Origin: Zeus faber
Taxonomy: Eukaryota; Chordata; Actinopteri; Zeiformes; Zeidae
Reading direction: 5' to 3'
Assembly (NCBI GenBank): GCA_960531495.1
Contig: OY482854.1
Span: 15,548,308-15,612,307, forward strand
Length of the DNA: 64,000 nt
This document shows positions 36,758 through 49,149 of the stretch, piece by piece (positions within the stretch are counted from its first letter, which is position 1; each line of letters opens with the position of its first letter). The notes beneath the pieces were generated by a model. The model was given only the letters and a program-made list of their open reading frames with translations. It ran no database searches and was not told the origin of the DNA. The position numbers and the translations under genes were made by a program.

Positions 36758-39142
36758 CTCTAGCGGAGAGTCTGGTTCATCCAGGATGTTCTTTTCACTC
36801 TGTATTCGCTGCGTCGTCCCTGTAGAACTGGGGTCCATCATCAGAACGTTCTGACTAGCAGCTCTGCCGAACTTACAGTCACTCTTTCTGGAGTCAGTCG
36901 TCCTGCACACCTCGTAATTGTACACATGCTGCAGAGTCCCTGACCCCAAAGTGTCGGAGTAACGTGGTGGATAATATGGAATCACCGGGAGACTGGGATG
37001 ATACAGGATGCGAGACTGTCTCCATCTGTATATTTTCACTGATATAATCACCACTAAACACGTGATGAAGAGAAAGGAAACTACAGCCAAAGCCAAGACT
37101 AAGTAAAAAGTCAGGTTGTCATTGTACTCCTTGTCGTGTGTAAAGTCAGTGAACTCTGAGAGCACTTCAGGGAAGCTGTCCGCCACCGCAACGTTAACAT
37201 TGACTGTAGCTGAACGAGAGGGCTGCCCGTTGTCCTCCACTACAACAGTCAGTCTTTGTTTCACAGCATCTTTATCAGTGACTTGGCGGATAGTTCTTAT
37301 TTCTCCATTCTGTAAACCCACTTCAAACAGTGCTCTGTCTGTGGCTTTCTGCAGTTTATAGGAGAGCCAGGCGTTCTGTCCAGAGTCCACATCAACAGCC
37401 ACCACTTTAGTGACCAGATAGCCCACATCTGCTGAACGAGGAACCATTTCAGCCACCAGAGAGCCACCGGTCTGGACTGGGTACAGAACCTGAGGGGGGT
37501 TGTCGTTCTGGTCCTGGATCATTATTTTCACAGTCACATTGCTACTGAGTGGAGGGGAGCCTCCATCCTGGGCTTTGACGAGGAACTGAAAATCCTTAAT
37601 TTGTTCGTAGTCAAAAGAGCGCACTGCATGGATGACTCCACTGTCAGCACTCACAGACACATATGAGGAGATGGGGACTCCGTTAACTGAGTAGTCTACT
37701 AGTAAATATGAAACACGAGCGTTCTGATTCCAGTCGACATCATTGGCTTTCACTGTGAATACAGAGTGACCTGGTGGGTTGTTCTCTGAAATAAAGGCTG
37801 AATATGAGCTTTCATCAAAAACAGGCGCGTTGTCATTTACATCTGAGATCTGTATGGTAATTCTGACGCTGCTGGAGAGCGAGGGCACTCCCCCATCAGA
37901 ACATGATACACTAATGTTATACGCAGAGGCTCTCTCTCGGTCTAAATCACTGTCAGTTACTAAGCTGTAGAAATTATTTGACGCAGATTTGATTAAAAAC
38001 GGAATATCATCGTTTATTGTGCATCGCACCTTGCCATTATCACCCGAGTCTGCGTCCTCTATATTTATCATTGTCACGACAGTGTTGGCTTTGGCGTCCT
38101 CCGATATGACATTCGATTTGGACATGATGTGGATTTCGGGTTTGTTGTCGTTCACATCGACGACGTCAACGATCACCTTGCACGAATCAACGAGGCCTCC
38201 TTCATCAATTGCGCGTATGTTTATCTGAAACGCTCGGGCCTTTTCGTAGTCAACCACCCCGCTCAAACTGACCTCCCCACTGTGCTCGTTCACTTCAAAC
38301 ATCCCCCGGTTGTGATCCAACATGCGTGAAATCGAATACGTTATTCTACCGTTGGAGCCGTCGTCTGCATCCGTAGCCGTGACCGTCGTGACGACGGTAC
38401 CTAACGCGGCGCCTTCTCTTATTGATACTTTATAAATAGGGTGTGTGAAAATCGGAGCGTTGTCATTGGCGTCTAAAACAGAGATAAGAATTTTCATTGT
38501 TCCAGACATCTGCGGCTTTCCTCCGTCTACCGCCGTCAGAATTAAGGGGACGTGCTCATTCTTTTCTCTGTCGAGCGGCTTCTCCAGCACCATCTCAAGA
38601 GTTTCGCTGCCATCCGCCTGGTTGTGTATTTTGAGGGCGAAATTGTCCGTCGGCTTTAGTACATACGACTGTAAACCGTTGATCCCGACGTCGAGATCAA
38701 TCGCCCCATCTAATATGAATTTTGCTCCACTCACAGCTGACTCGCTGATTTTGAATTTCACGTCGCTCTTTTCAAACAACGGGGCGTTATCGTTAACGTC
38801 CGTGATTTCAATGGTGATGCTATAAAACTCCATCGGGTTCTCTAAGATTATCTGAAAATGCAGCGCGCACGGCGTCGTTTGTCCGCATAACGTCTCTCGG
38901 TCTATTCTTTCTTTGATGAGCAGGACTCCCCTTTCCTCGTTGAGCTCAATGTATTCCGTCGTGTCGCGAGTAAAAATACGGGCTTTACCTGCCTTGAGCC
39001 TTTTCACATCCAAACCTAAATCCTGCACAATATTACCGACTAATGAACCTTTGGCCATTTCCTCTGGAATAGAGTAGCTGACCTGCCCGAGAACCGCATT
39101 GAGAGAGAAAACGCAGATGGATATAAGTACTTGCCGCCCCAT
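36758..39142 (-). CDS. pcdhg: Clustered protocadherin variable exon, family A (A4)
   Basis: A 795-codon exon from the ATG of MGRQVLISIC. An ATG five codons upstream (39157, MWERT) is in frame but has a C at -3, while the chosen one has A at -3 and G at +4 and aligns with A2/A3. Signal peptide 1-19, EC1-EC6, membrane helix, and a tail ending DEPDSPLE at GAG|GTTAGA; read-through VRPD. The ectodomain is related to A2/A3 but well diverged (for example HPIYKVSIREGAALG in EC3). Marker residues are GGS and KDAVKQ. TTQRIQSEK in the tail is a private change. Confidence 0.93.
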
Positions 39143-39393
39143 TGTTCGTTCCCACATTGGTTGTTAAGGCAGGAACAACAACGGCAAAAAAATATGATCC
39201 TTTTGGGCGATAGTCCTCCACAAGCTTTTAGGCGAAACGTTATCAGCTCATCTTGAAAAACAGGGGGGGAAACCATGTACGATCCAGCGTCTCCGTGTTT
39301 ATTGTTTTATGCATGCGGCTCTCTGCGCCTGGACCATCTGGAAACTGAAACGACGGGAGGAACAACGGCACCACGGCAAAGCTGCAACACCCT

Positions 39394-39410
39394 GACCAAC
39401 AGCGGCACTC
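39394..39410 (-). promoter_or_regulatory. CSE-type promoter element of A4
   Basis: GACCAACAGCGGCACTC on the + strand, about 260 bp before the ATG. Confidence 0.72.
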
Positions 39411-39585
39411 TGAGTCTAACACAGATCACAACATGCAGGATTCAGATTCATTCAGGATTCGAAATATAAGTTGTTTAAATATAATTGGTCTGCCATGAAT
39501 GATAAGGATGGCGACTATGATAATAATGAAGACAATGCTGTAAATATTAATGATACAATTCAATAAGACATGCAATAAAATATGT

Positions 39586-39614
39586 ATCATCATCATCATC
39601 ATCATCATCATCAT
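39586..39614. repeat. CAT microsatellite
   Basis: About nine CAT units. Confidence 0.9.
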
Positions 39615-39688
39615 TTTCACATTGGAAAAAGTAGTACACACCAAAAGAAGAAACAGACTGATGCAACTGAATCAATGATAAGAGCAGC

Positions 39689-39709
39689 GTAACTGTCCAT
39701 GGTCCTAAA
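39689..39709 (-). promoter_or_regulatory. Decayed RE1-like site downstream of A5
   Basis: The minus strand reads TTTAGGACC, AT, then GGACAGTTAC. The layout of an RE1 is kept, but with two changes in the left half and several at the right end. It is 32 bp from the A5 donor. It may be a weak or dying site. Confidence 0.35.
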
Positions 39710-39740
39710 AAAGTAAAGCATTCATTCAGTCAGGTCTAAC

Positions 39741-42137
39741 CTCTAGAGGAGAGTCTGGCTCATCCAGGATGTTCTTTTCACTCTGTATTCGCTGCATCGT
39801 CCCTGTAGAACTGGGGTCCATCATCAGAACGTTCTGACTAGCAGCTCTGCCGAACTTACAGTCACTCTTCCTGGAGTCAGTCGTCCTGCACACCTCGTAA
39901 TTGTACACATGCTGCAGCGTCCCTGACCCCAAAGTGTCGGAGTAACGTGGTGGATAATATGGAATCACCGGGAGACTGGGATGATAGAGGATGCGAGACT
40001 GTCTCCATCTGTATATTTTCACTGATATAATCACCACTAAACACGTGATGAAGAGAAAGGAAACTACAGCCAAAGCCAAGACTAAGTAAAAAGTCAGGTT
40101 GTCATTGTACTCCTTGTCGTGTGTAAAGTCAGTGAACTCTGAGAGCACTTCAGGGAAGCTGTCCGCCACCGCCACGTTAACATTGACTGTAGCTGAACGA
40201 GAGGGCTGTCCGTTGTCCTCCACTACAACAGTCAGTCTTTGTTTCACAGCATCTTTATCAGTGACTTGGCGGATAGTTCTTATTTCTCCATTCTGTAATC
40301 CCACTTCAAACAACGCTCTGTCTGTGGCTTTCTGCAGTTTATAGGAGAGCCAGGCGTTCTGTCCAGAGTCCACATCAACAGCCACCACTTTAGTGACCAG
40401 ATAGCCCACATCTGCTGAACGAGGAACCATTTCAGCCACCAGAGGGCCACCGGTCTGGACTGGGTACAGAACCTGAGGGGGGTTGTCGTTCTGGTCCTGG
40501 ATCATTATTTTCACCGTCACATTGCTACTGAGAGGAGGGGAGCCTCCATCCTGGGCTTTGACACCAAACTGGAAATCTTTAATCTGCTCGTAGTCAAAAG
40601 AGCGCACTGCATGGATGACTCCACTGTCAGCACTAACAGACACATAAGAAGAGATGGGAACCCCGTTAACCAAGGAATCCTCCAATATGTAGGAAACACG
40701 AGCATTCTGGTTCCAGTCGATATCACTGGATTTTACTGTGAACACTGATAGACCAGGAGTGTTGTTTTCTGTCAAGAGGGCTTCATATGATTTCCTCTCA
40801 AAAACAGGCGCGTTATCGTTTACGTCTGAGATCTGTAACGCGAGAGTGACGCCGCTGGAAAGGAAGGGCGCTCCTTCATCAGAACACGTCACACTGATAT
40901 TATACTCAGAAGCTCTCTCTCTGTCTAAATTACTGTCTGTAACAAGGCTATAAAAATTATTTGACGTCGATTTCAACATAAACGGTATATTTTCATTAAT
41001 AAAACACTGGACTTTCCCATTTTCACCCGAGTCTGGGTCCTGGATGTTAATCATCGTCACCACCGTATTTGGTTTTGCATTTTCAGAAACAATCGAGGAT
41101 TTAGACATTATTTTTATATTTGGTTTGTTATCATTGATATCAATGACATCGACGATTACTTTACAAGAATCTGTAAACCCCCCAATGTCGCTTGCACGGA
41201 GGTTGACTTGATAATTACGCTTCCTTTCATAATCAATAAATCCGATTAGTCTGACTTCCCCGTTCTCTTCGTTTACCTCAAAAATATCTCTCACGTCATC
41301 TAAGGTATTTGTAATTGAATATTCAATTTTACCGTTTGAGCCTTGGTCAGCATCTGACGCACTAACAGTCGTTACCACTGTGCCTTTAGGGGCGTTTTCC
41401 ATCACGGTGGCTCTGTATACAGACTGTGTGAAAACAGGCGCGTTGTCATTATTATCTAAAACTGTGATGATAATCTGCATTGTTCCAGACATCTGCGGCT
41501 CTCCTCCGTCCACAGCTGTCAAAACCAAAGACACGAGGTCACTTTTCTCTCTGTCCAGAGGTTTCTGTAGGATCATCTCGACATTTTTGGTCCCGTCCGC
41601 CTGATCATGCGATTTTAATGAGAAATTATCGGTGGGTTTGAGCAGGTAATTTTGCAAACCATTGGGGCCGACATCAAGGTCCCTCGCTCTTTCCAGAACG
41701 AATTTCGAACCAACGACTGCCGACTCGCTTATTTTAAATTTCATTTCGTTTTTTTCAAACGCTGGCGGGTGGTCGTTTATGTCTAATATCTCCACCGTCA
41801 CGCTGTAAAATTCCATAGGATTTTCTAAAATAATCTGAAAATGTAAAGCACAAGGGGAGACATCGCTACACAAAGCCTCTCTATCTATCCTTTCCTTGAT
41901 CAGCAGGACTCCTCTGTCTTTGTTGAGCTCGATGTGCTCGGCGCTGTCGCCAGAATATACACGAGCGTTACCCGCTTTAAGTCTTTTCAAATCCAAGCCC
42001 AAATCCTGGGCGATATTACCGACTGTTGAGCCTTTTGTCATTTCTTCTGGAATCGAGTAACTGACCTGCCCCCGAATTGAACCGAGAGAAAGGATCAAAA
42101 TCGCCAACAGTCCGACGGGCCATTTCACCGATATCAT
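39741..42137 (-). CDS. pcdhg: Clustered protocadherin variable exon, family A (A5)
   Basis: A 799-codon exon. The ATG at 42137 (MISVKWPVGL) is used because the longer frame starts at TTG. Signal peptide about 1-23, before QVSYSIPEE. EC1 has its CX5C as CSDVSPC. The EC1-EC2 linker reads DINDH where all other complete family A exons have DxNDN, so one calcium ligand is changed. The other linkers are intact (DNNDN, DINDN, DVNDN, DQNDN). EC6, membrane helix and tail are the family A standard, ending SPLE at GAG|GTTAGA with read-through VRPD. Markers are GGP and KDAVKQ. Otherwise it looks like a functional isoform. Confidence 0.93.
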
Positions 42138-42410
42138 GTTTCCCAGCAAATGGAAAGAAGAAAATCCTTATATTCCGTCCGAATGAAAAAAATATTTTGC
42201 AAAATATGGCGTGAAGGGAACAAAGTGTGTAGTCCGTAAAATCTCAATAAAAGTCAAAGTATGACGAGCATATCCACGTAGCTTATATTCCTGCTGGTCT
42301 TTGCAGACTAATGTCGACGACGGTTGCTACCCCTGTCTCTTTCTCTCTCCCTGAATTGTCGGAGGAGGACGTACTGACAAAAATCAAAGTAGAAAAATGG
42401 GAACAGTCGA

Positions 42411-42428
42411 GGCAATAGCGGCCCTCTG
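42411..42428 (-). promoter_or_regulatory. CSE-type promoter element of A5
   Basis: GGCAATAGCGGCCCTCTG on the + strand, about 280 bp before the ATG. It is a variant with AATAGCGG in place of AACAGCGG. Confidence 0.65.
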
Positions 42429-42674
42429 CGGTCAGGCATTAAAAATACAGAAAATAAACACCAGAAGTCTGATTTAATGCGAGACGCTAATGCAATGGTT
42501 TAAAATGTAACATAAGAATAAAAAGTTAACGCATTTCAAAGCCCGTGGTAATCGGGATAAAAAAAAAACAACATTAAAAATGTTGTATAATGCTTGGATA
42601 GCTCACTCCGTTATAAACTTAACAACATCAGCAGTACGATTGGAGCAATATGGAAACAAGCAGCGCCTGAATGT

Positions 42675-42695
42675 TTCGCTATCCAAGGTGCTGAA
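42675..42695 (-). promoter_or_regulatory. RE1/NRSE-like site downstream of A6
   Basis: The minus strand reads TTCAGCACC, TT, then GGATAGCGAA. The left half is perfect; the right half has one inner mismatch and two at its end. It is 99 bp from the A6 donor. Confidence 0.65.
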
Positions 42696-42793
42696 CACAA
42701 CAAAGGAAACATGTTGCAGTAGTACGATGAACCTTTTAACTGACATAAAATGTTATTAATTAATCGTTAAAAAAAATACTGTTACTTGCCAAC

Positions 42794-45178
42794 CTCTAGA
42801 GGAGAGTCTGGTTCATCCAGGATGCTCTTTTCACTCTGTATTCGCTGCATCGTCCCTGTAGAACTGGGGTCCATCATCAGAACGTTCTGACTAGCAGCTC
42901 TGCCGAACTTACAGTCACTCTTTCTGGAGTCAGTCGTCCTGCACACCTCGTAATTGTACACATGCTGCAGAGTCCCTGACCCCAAAGTGTCGGAGTAACG
43001 TGGTGGATAATATGGAATCACCGGGAGACTGGGATGATACAGGATGCGAGACTGTCTCCATCTGTATATTTTCACTGATATAATCACCACTAAACACGTG
43101 ATGAAGAGGAAGGAAACTACAGCCAAAGCCAAGACTAAGTAAAAAGTCAGGTTGTCATTGTACTCCTTGTCATGTGTAAAGTCAGTGAACTCTGAGAGCA
43201 CTTCAGGGAAGCTGTCCGCCACCGCCACGTTAACATTGACTGTAGCTGAACGAGAGGGCTGTCCGTTGTCCTCCACTACAACAGTCAGTCTTTGTTTCAC
43301 AACATCTTTATCAGTGACTTGGCGGATAGTTCTTATTTCTCCATTCTGTAAACCCACTTCAAACAGTGCTCTGTCTGTGGCTTTCTGCAGTTTATAGGAG
43401 AGCCAGGCGTTCTGTCCAGAGTCCACATCAACAGCCACCACTTTAGTGACCAGATAGCCCACATCTGCTGAACGAGGAACCATTTCAGCCACCAGAGGGC
43501 CACCGGTCTGGACTGGGTACAGAACCTGAGGGGGGTTGTCGTTCTGGTCCTGGATCATTATTTTCACCGTCACATTGCTACTGAGTGGAGGGGAGCCTCC
43601 ATCCTGGGCTTTAACATGAAACTGGAAATATTTAATTTGTTCGTAGTCAAAAGAGCGCACTGCATGGATGATTCCACTGTCAGCACTAACAGACACATAA
43701 GAGGAGATGGGAACTCCGTTAACTGACGAATCCTCCAGTATGTAAGAAACGCGAGCATTCTGGTTCCAGTCAGCATCGATAGTTGTCACTGTGAATATAG
43801 AGAGCCCTGGCGGGTTGTTCTCTGTAATATACGCCTCGTATGAACTTTTCGCAAAGACAGGCGCGTTGTCATTCACATCCGAGATCTGTATCGTTAAAGT
43901 GACGCTGCTGGAGAGGGAGGGCACTCCTTCATCAGAACACGTCACACTGATGTTATACTCAGAGGCTCTCTCTCGGTCTAAATCGCTGTCTGTAACGAGG
44001 CTATAAAAGTTATTGGATGTCGACTTTAATAGGAATGGGATATTATTATTAATGTCACATTGGACTTTTCCATTGTCGCCTGCATCCGGGTCTTGAATAT
44101 TAATTATCGTCACGACAGTATTAGCTTCGACATTCTCAGAAATTAGATTTGACTTGGACATGATGTTAATAATCGGCTTATTATCGTTGATATCCAGAAT
44201 ATCGACTATCACTTTGCAAGTGTCCGTGAGTCCTCCTTCATCGCTTGCACGTATGTTTATCTGATAATTCCGCGCCTTTTCATAATCAATATTTCCAATT
44301 AACCGAATCTCCCCGCTCCTCTCATTCACCTCGAACATATCTTTGACATCATCGAGAGTATTTCTAACGGAATACGCGATTCTACCATTAGAACCGTGAT
44401 CGACGTCTGACGCACTGACTGTTATAACCACGGTGCCTTTAGGAGAGTGTTCCGTGACAGTGGCTTTATAAACGGACCGCGTGAAGACGGGAGCGTTGTC
44501 GTTCACGTCTAACACGGTGACAACAATCTGCATTGTTCCAGACATCTGAGGCTCTCCTCCATCTACGGCAGTCAATACTAGAGATATATGCTCGTGCATC
44601 TCCCGGTCTAGGGGCTTTTGTAAAATCATTTCGATGTTCTTTGCGCCGTCTACCTGATCGTGCAGCTTCAGGGCGAAATTGTCCGTCGGTTTAAGCGCGT
44701 AGCTTTGGAGACCGTTTATACCGACGTCCGAGTCCACAGCCCTCTCCAAATCGAACTTCGACCCGATGACTGCAGACTCGCTTATTTTGAAATTAATTTC
44801 CCCTTTCTCGAAAGCGGGAGGGTTGTCGTTTATGTCCACGATCTCAACCGTCACGCTGTAGAACTCTATGGGGTTCTCCAAAATGATCTGGAAATGCAAC
44901 GCGCACGGCGACGTCTGTCCGCAGAGGACCTCCCTGTCTATTTTCTCCTTCACAAGCAGGACGCCCCTGTCTTTGTTCAGTTCGATGTATTCCACGGTAT
45001 CGCCGGAATAGACACGCGCCTTTCGAGATTGCAAGCTTTTCACGTTGAAACCCAAATCATGCGCGATGTTACCGACCAAAGAGCCCTTCGCCATTTCTTC
45101 ATTAATAGAGTAACTGACCTGCCCGAACACTGAACCGAGAGAGAGAATCGAGAGGAACAGCAGCACTCGCCCTTTCAT
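42794..45178 (-). CDS. pcdhg: Clustered protocadherin variable exon, family A (A6)
   Basis: A 795-codon exon starting at MKGRVLLFLS (45178). The frame stays open for 68 more codons upstream, but the family start and signal peptide (1-19) mark this ATG. Mature EC1 begins QVSYSINEE, with Asn in place of the Pro found in all the other exons. Linkers are DINDN, DVNDN, DINDN, DVNDN and DQNDN. The tail is standard, with KSILDEPDSPLE. The donor is GAG|GTTGGC, while most siblings have GTTAGA, so splicing may be weaker; read-through adds VGK. Markers are GGP and KDVVKQ. FQFHVKAQ follows FDYEQIKY in EC5. Confidence 0.93.
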
Positions 45179-45402
45179 TGTCCCTCGATGTATTGTTTCA
45201 GATAAATCCGTTCGAATATTTACTCCAGTCAAACGAAAGATGGTAGGATTTGGTCGCAGGAATGAGAAGAAAAGTAAGCAATATTCCACAAGAAAGTAAG
45301 ATAAAAAAAAAAGATAGGTCGATCCGTCTTGACGTTTAAGTGGATCACTGTACCTCGGAGACGGTCTCTGCGTCTTTAACACTGATTCTGGTAGATCGAC
45401 TT

Positions 45403-45422
45403 GGGGGGGGGGGGGGGGGGGG
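45403..45422. repeat. Poly-G run of 20
   Basis: Uninterrupted G20 on the + strand between the A6 CSE and the A6 start. Its length in the source genome may be uncertain. Confidence 0.85.
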
Positions 45423-45459
45423 TACTGCTGACGACATGTCCCAAAACAGACACATGCGA

Positions 45460-45475
45460 GTCAACAGCGGCCCTA
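45460..45475 (-). promoter_or_regulatory. CSE-type promoter element of A6
   Basis: GTCAACAGCGGCCCTA on the + strand, about 290 bp before the ATG. Confidence 0.72.
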
Positions 45476-45779
45476 TGAGTTCAAAAACATAACTACAGAA
45501 AGTGGATTCAAAAAATAAAAGTGCCGCATAGTTGCAATCTGTACCACGAATACCAGTCAGGAGTTCCTTACAGACAATGAGAAAAAAACCGACATTCAAG
45601 AGTAACTTTAAAAAACACAAATGAAGGGTGCAAAACCCTGTAAAATGAAAAAAATAAAATGCAAATGAAAGAATAAAACTCGTAATTATTACATTAGAAC
45701 CACAAAGCACGATGTAATGAGCATATGTAAGAAAATTACTGAATAAAAATGGGCATCACAAAAGCCTGTGTCTTTTCTG

Positions 45780-45800
45780 TTCACTGTCCAAGATGTTAAA
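45780..45800 (-). promoter_or_regulatory. Decayed RE1-like site downstream of A7
   Basis: The minus strand reads TTTAACATC, TT, then GGACAGTGAA. The right half core GGACAG is intact and the left half is poor. It is 95 bp from the A7 donor, the usual position, which is the main reason to note it. Confidence 0.3.
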
Positions 45801-45894
45801 AGAACATTTGCACCGGCAGGGTATTGTACCCTGTACAACAATCATATCGACACAAAACCATGTAGTAATTAAACATGAATAATATATTTCTAAC

Positions 45895-48297
45895 CTCTAG
45901 AGGAGAGTCTGGTTCATCCAGGATGTTCTTTTCACTCTGTATTCGCTGCATCGTCCCTGTAGAACTGGGGTCCATCATCAGAACGCTCTGACTAGCAGCT
46001 CTGCCGAACTTACAGTCACTCTTTCTGGAGTCAGTCGTCCTGCACACCTCGTAATTGTACACATGCTGCAGCGTCCCTGACCCCAAAGTGTCGGAGTAAC
46101 GTGGTGGATAATATGGAATCACTGGGAGACTGGGATGATACAGGATGCGAGACTGTCTCCATCTGTATATTTTCACTGATATAATCACCACTAAACACGT
46201 GATGAAGAGAAAGGAAACTACAGCCAAAGCCAAGACTAAGTAAAAAGTCAGGTTGTCATTGTACTCCTTGTCGTGTGTGAAGTCAGTGAACTCTGAGAGC
46301 ACTTCAGGGAAGCTGTCCGCCACCGCCACGTTAACATTGACTGTAGCTGAACGAGAGGGCTGTCCGTTGTCCTCCACTACAACAGTCAGTCTTTGTTTCA
46401 CAACATCTTTATCAGTGACTTGGCGGATAGTTCTTATTTCTCCATTCTGTAAACCCACTTCAAACAGCGCTCTGTCTGTGGCTTTCTGCAGTTTATAGGA
46501 GAGCCAGGCGTTCTGTCCAGAGTCCACATCAACAGCCACCACTTTAGTGACCAGATAGCCCACATCTGCTGAACGAGGAACCATTTCAGCCACCAGAGAG
46601 CCACCGGTCTGGACTGGGTACAGAACCTGAGGGGGGTTGTCGTTCTGGTCCTGGATCATTATTTTCACTGTCACATTGCTACTGAGTGGAGGGGAGCCTC
46701 CATCCTGGGCTTTAACGTGAAACTGGAAATCTTTTATCTGTTCGTAGTCAAAAGAGCGCACTGCATGGATGACTCCACTGTCAGCACTAACAGACACATA
46801 TGAGGAGATGGGAACTCCATTAACTAAGGACTCCTCTAGTAAATAGGAAACTCTGGCATTTTGCTTCCAGTCGGCATCTTTGGCTTTTACAGTGAATATG
46901 GATAGCCCCGGTGTGTTGTTCTCTAAAATATAAGAGTCATATGAGTTATCTTCAAAAACGGGTGCATTATCATTAACATCTGAGATCTGCAAATTCAGTG
47001 TGATGCTGCTGGAGAGGGCAGGGACTCCCATATCAGAACACATCACACTGATATTATACACAGATTCTTGCTCTCTGTCTAAGTCACTTTCTGTCAATAA
47101 ACTGAAGAAATTATTTGACGCTGCTTTTAAAATAAAAGGAATGTTTTCATTTATGGCACAATTAACCTTGCCATTTTCACCATAGTCCTGGTCCTGGACG
47201 TTAATTATTGTTACAACGGTGTTAGATTTGGCATTTTCAGATATTACATTTGACTTTGACATTACATTAATAACTGGCTTATTATCATTCACATCAATAA
47301 TGTCTACAATAACTTTGCAAGAATCTGTGAGGCCCCCATCATCACTTGCAAGCAAATTCACTTGGAAGGTTTGTGCCATCTCATAGTCAATATTTCCAAC
47401 TAAAGCCACCTGCCCACTTTCCTCATTGACCTCAAACATCTGTCTTACATTATCCATAGTATTTGTTATTGAATATTTTACTTTTCCATTCGAACCATGG
47501 TCTGCATCGGATGCACTGACGGTGGTCACCACAGTGCCTTTAGGAGAATTTTCAAACACAGTAGCTTTATATATAGGCTGCGTAAAGACCGGTGCATTAT
47601 CATTTGCATCAAGCACAGTGATAAAAATTTGCATCGTTCCGGACATTCTTGGCTCGCCGCCATCCACGGCCGTCAAAATTAAGGAGATATGCTCATTTTT
47701 CTCCCTGTCTAGAGGTTTCTGTAAAACCATCTCGACATTTTTTGATCCATCTCCTTGACTGAGAAATTTAAGGGCGAAATGATCGGATGGCTTGAGAACG
47801 TAATCTTGCAGATCATTCTTATCAACGTCTAAATCCATAGCCCTATCCAAAACAAATTTTGATCCGCTGCCGGCCGACTCGCTTATTTTAAATCTCATTT
47901 CACCCTTCTCGAAGGATGGCGGATTATCATTGATATCGGTGATCTCGACGGCTACACTGTAAAATTCGATGGGATCTTCTAAAATAATCTGAAAATGTAA
48001 AGCACATGGCGTCGCCTTTCTACAAATCGCCTCTCTGTCTATTCTGCCTTTTATGAGGAGGACACCCCGTTCTCGGTTGAGTTCAATGTAATCTGTACCA
48101 CCACCCGAATAAATACGAGCCTTTCCCGATTTGAGTCTTCTCATATCTAACCCCAAATCTTGGGCTATATTACCGACTAAAGAACCTGTCGCCATTTCCT
48201 CGGGAATGGTATAACTGACCTGCCCGATCACTGCACAAACACAGAAGGCAGAGATGAGCAACAGTACTTGCCGTCCCATTGTTTTCCCCCCAGCCAT
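45895..48297 (-). CDS. pcdhg: Clustered protocadherin variable exon, family A (A7)
   Basis: An 801-codon exon. The first ATG (MAGGKTMGRQ, 48297) has G at -3 and is taken; the ATG six codons on aligns with A2-A4 and is the alternative. Signal peptide to about 25, then QVSYTIPEE. The CX5C of EC1 is CRKATPC. Linkers are DINDN, DANDN, DVNDN, DVNDN and DQNDN. Private ectodomain features include NDLQDYVLKP in EC2 and DQDYGENGKV in EC4. The tail is standard, ending SPLE at GAG|GTTAGA. Read-through would add 32 residues, the longest in the array. Markers are GGS and KDVVKQ. Confidence 0.93.
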
Positions 48298-48323
48298 TCC
48301 GAATGCGACAAAAGCGATTATAA

Positions 48324-48342
48324 TTTTTTTTTTTTTTTTTTT
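48324..48342. repeat. Poly-T run
   Basis: Nineteen T between the A7 start and its CSE. Confidence 0.85.
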
Positions 48343-48526
48343 GGAAAATGTCCTTCAGAGGTAATCCCAGGAAGCACGGAAATTAAGGGTTAAATTCCAA
48401 AAGTCCAGCAATTTCGACAGACAGGCGGTTTCCCCGTGTCCGTTGTCCTTTCTTATCCGCACGGGAGCTTTGTGCGTCTGTGTTGAAAGAAAGCGTCTCC
48501 AGCGTCTCCACCAGGAGCAGCACGTT

Positions 48527-48543
48527 GGCCAATAGCGGCACTA
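48527..48543 (-). promoter_or_regulatory. CSE-type promoter element of A7
   Basis: GGCCAATAGCGGCACTA on the + strand, about 237 bp before the ATG. This variant also creates a CCAAT on the + strand, which makes it the closest link between the family A element and the family B block. Confidence 0.65.
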
Positions 48544-48794
48544 AGAGTCCAGAATGCAATACTACAGGAAATATGACTGCATGCCTTATGACGGAACAGA
48601 AGGTGCTGTTTTCACCTTTTTACAGGCCATTGTGCTTAAGCCTTTCGAGGTTATTATTTATTCATTTTTGAAAGGCTTGAATTTTAACATTGAAATAGAT
48701 GGAACGTTATATTTGAACAAATCTACCAAAGAAAAGGACATTACGTGACCTTACCGCTCCAGTTGAACATTCAGTACAACACTTGTTGTCGCTG

Positions 48795-48905
48795 TCAAGC
48801 TCAAGTTCAAGTTCAAGTGATTATTTGTCACATACATATACATGCGGTCATACCTTTATGCAGTGAAATGTCATGACACCCAGTAAGAGTGCTGAAAATA
48901 GCGTT
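48795..48905. repeat. Possible retroelement tail fragment
   Basis: CAAGTTCAAGTTCAAGTGAT then TTATTTGTCACATACATA and GCAGTGAAATGTCATGAC resemble a tail sequence widespread in fish genomes. No coding part is attached. It is absent from the other spacers. Confidence 0.35.
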
Positions 48906-49052
48906 GAACAAATTGGAAAAAGTGTACATTTTAATACAATAGCAACCTAAACGAACAACTGTATGTATAGCCAAAATAAGATAGTACTATAACTACATGC
49001 AGCAGTTACCACAACCCAAGTGTGGGCAAGCAAATAAGAAGATAATATGGAC

Positions 49053-49073
49053 ACCGCTGTCCAAGGTGCTGGT
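49053..49073 (-). promoter_or_regulatory. RE1/NRSE-like site beside the lost exon
   Basis: The minus strand reads ACCAGCACC, TT, then GGACAGCGGT. The core CAGCACC-NN-GGACAGCG is perfect. It lies about 84 bp from the relic donor, as in the intact A8-A11 units. Confidence 0.68.
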
Positions 49074-49149
49074 TTCCAGTGACCAGAAAGCCATCGTTTG
49101 AAACAAAATGGAAAACATTTGATTTAGTTAACATTAATAAGAAAATACA

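Larger units (their letters stand above)
39143..39740. other. A4 upstream region and A5 3' flank
   Basis: Holds the A4 CSE, a CAT microsatellite and a weak RE1-like site. Nothing else is recognised. Confidence 0.5.
42138..42793. other. A5 upstream region and A6 3' flank
   Basis: Holds the A5 CSE and an RE1 site near the A6 donor. Nothing else is recognised. Confidence 0.55.
45179..45894. other. A6 upstream region and A7 3' flank
   Basis: Contains a G run, the A6 CSE and a weak RE1-like site. Nothing else is recognised. Confidence 0.5.

Noticed and set aside
45179-45382. A 68-codon N-terminal extension of A6
   Set aside because: Its siblings start at the ATG directly before the signal peptide. 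The extension would bury the signal peptide and has no match in other exons.
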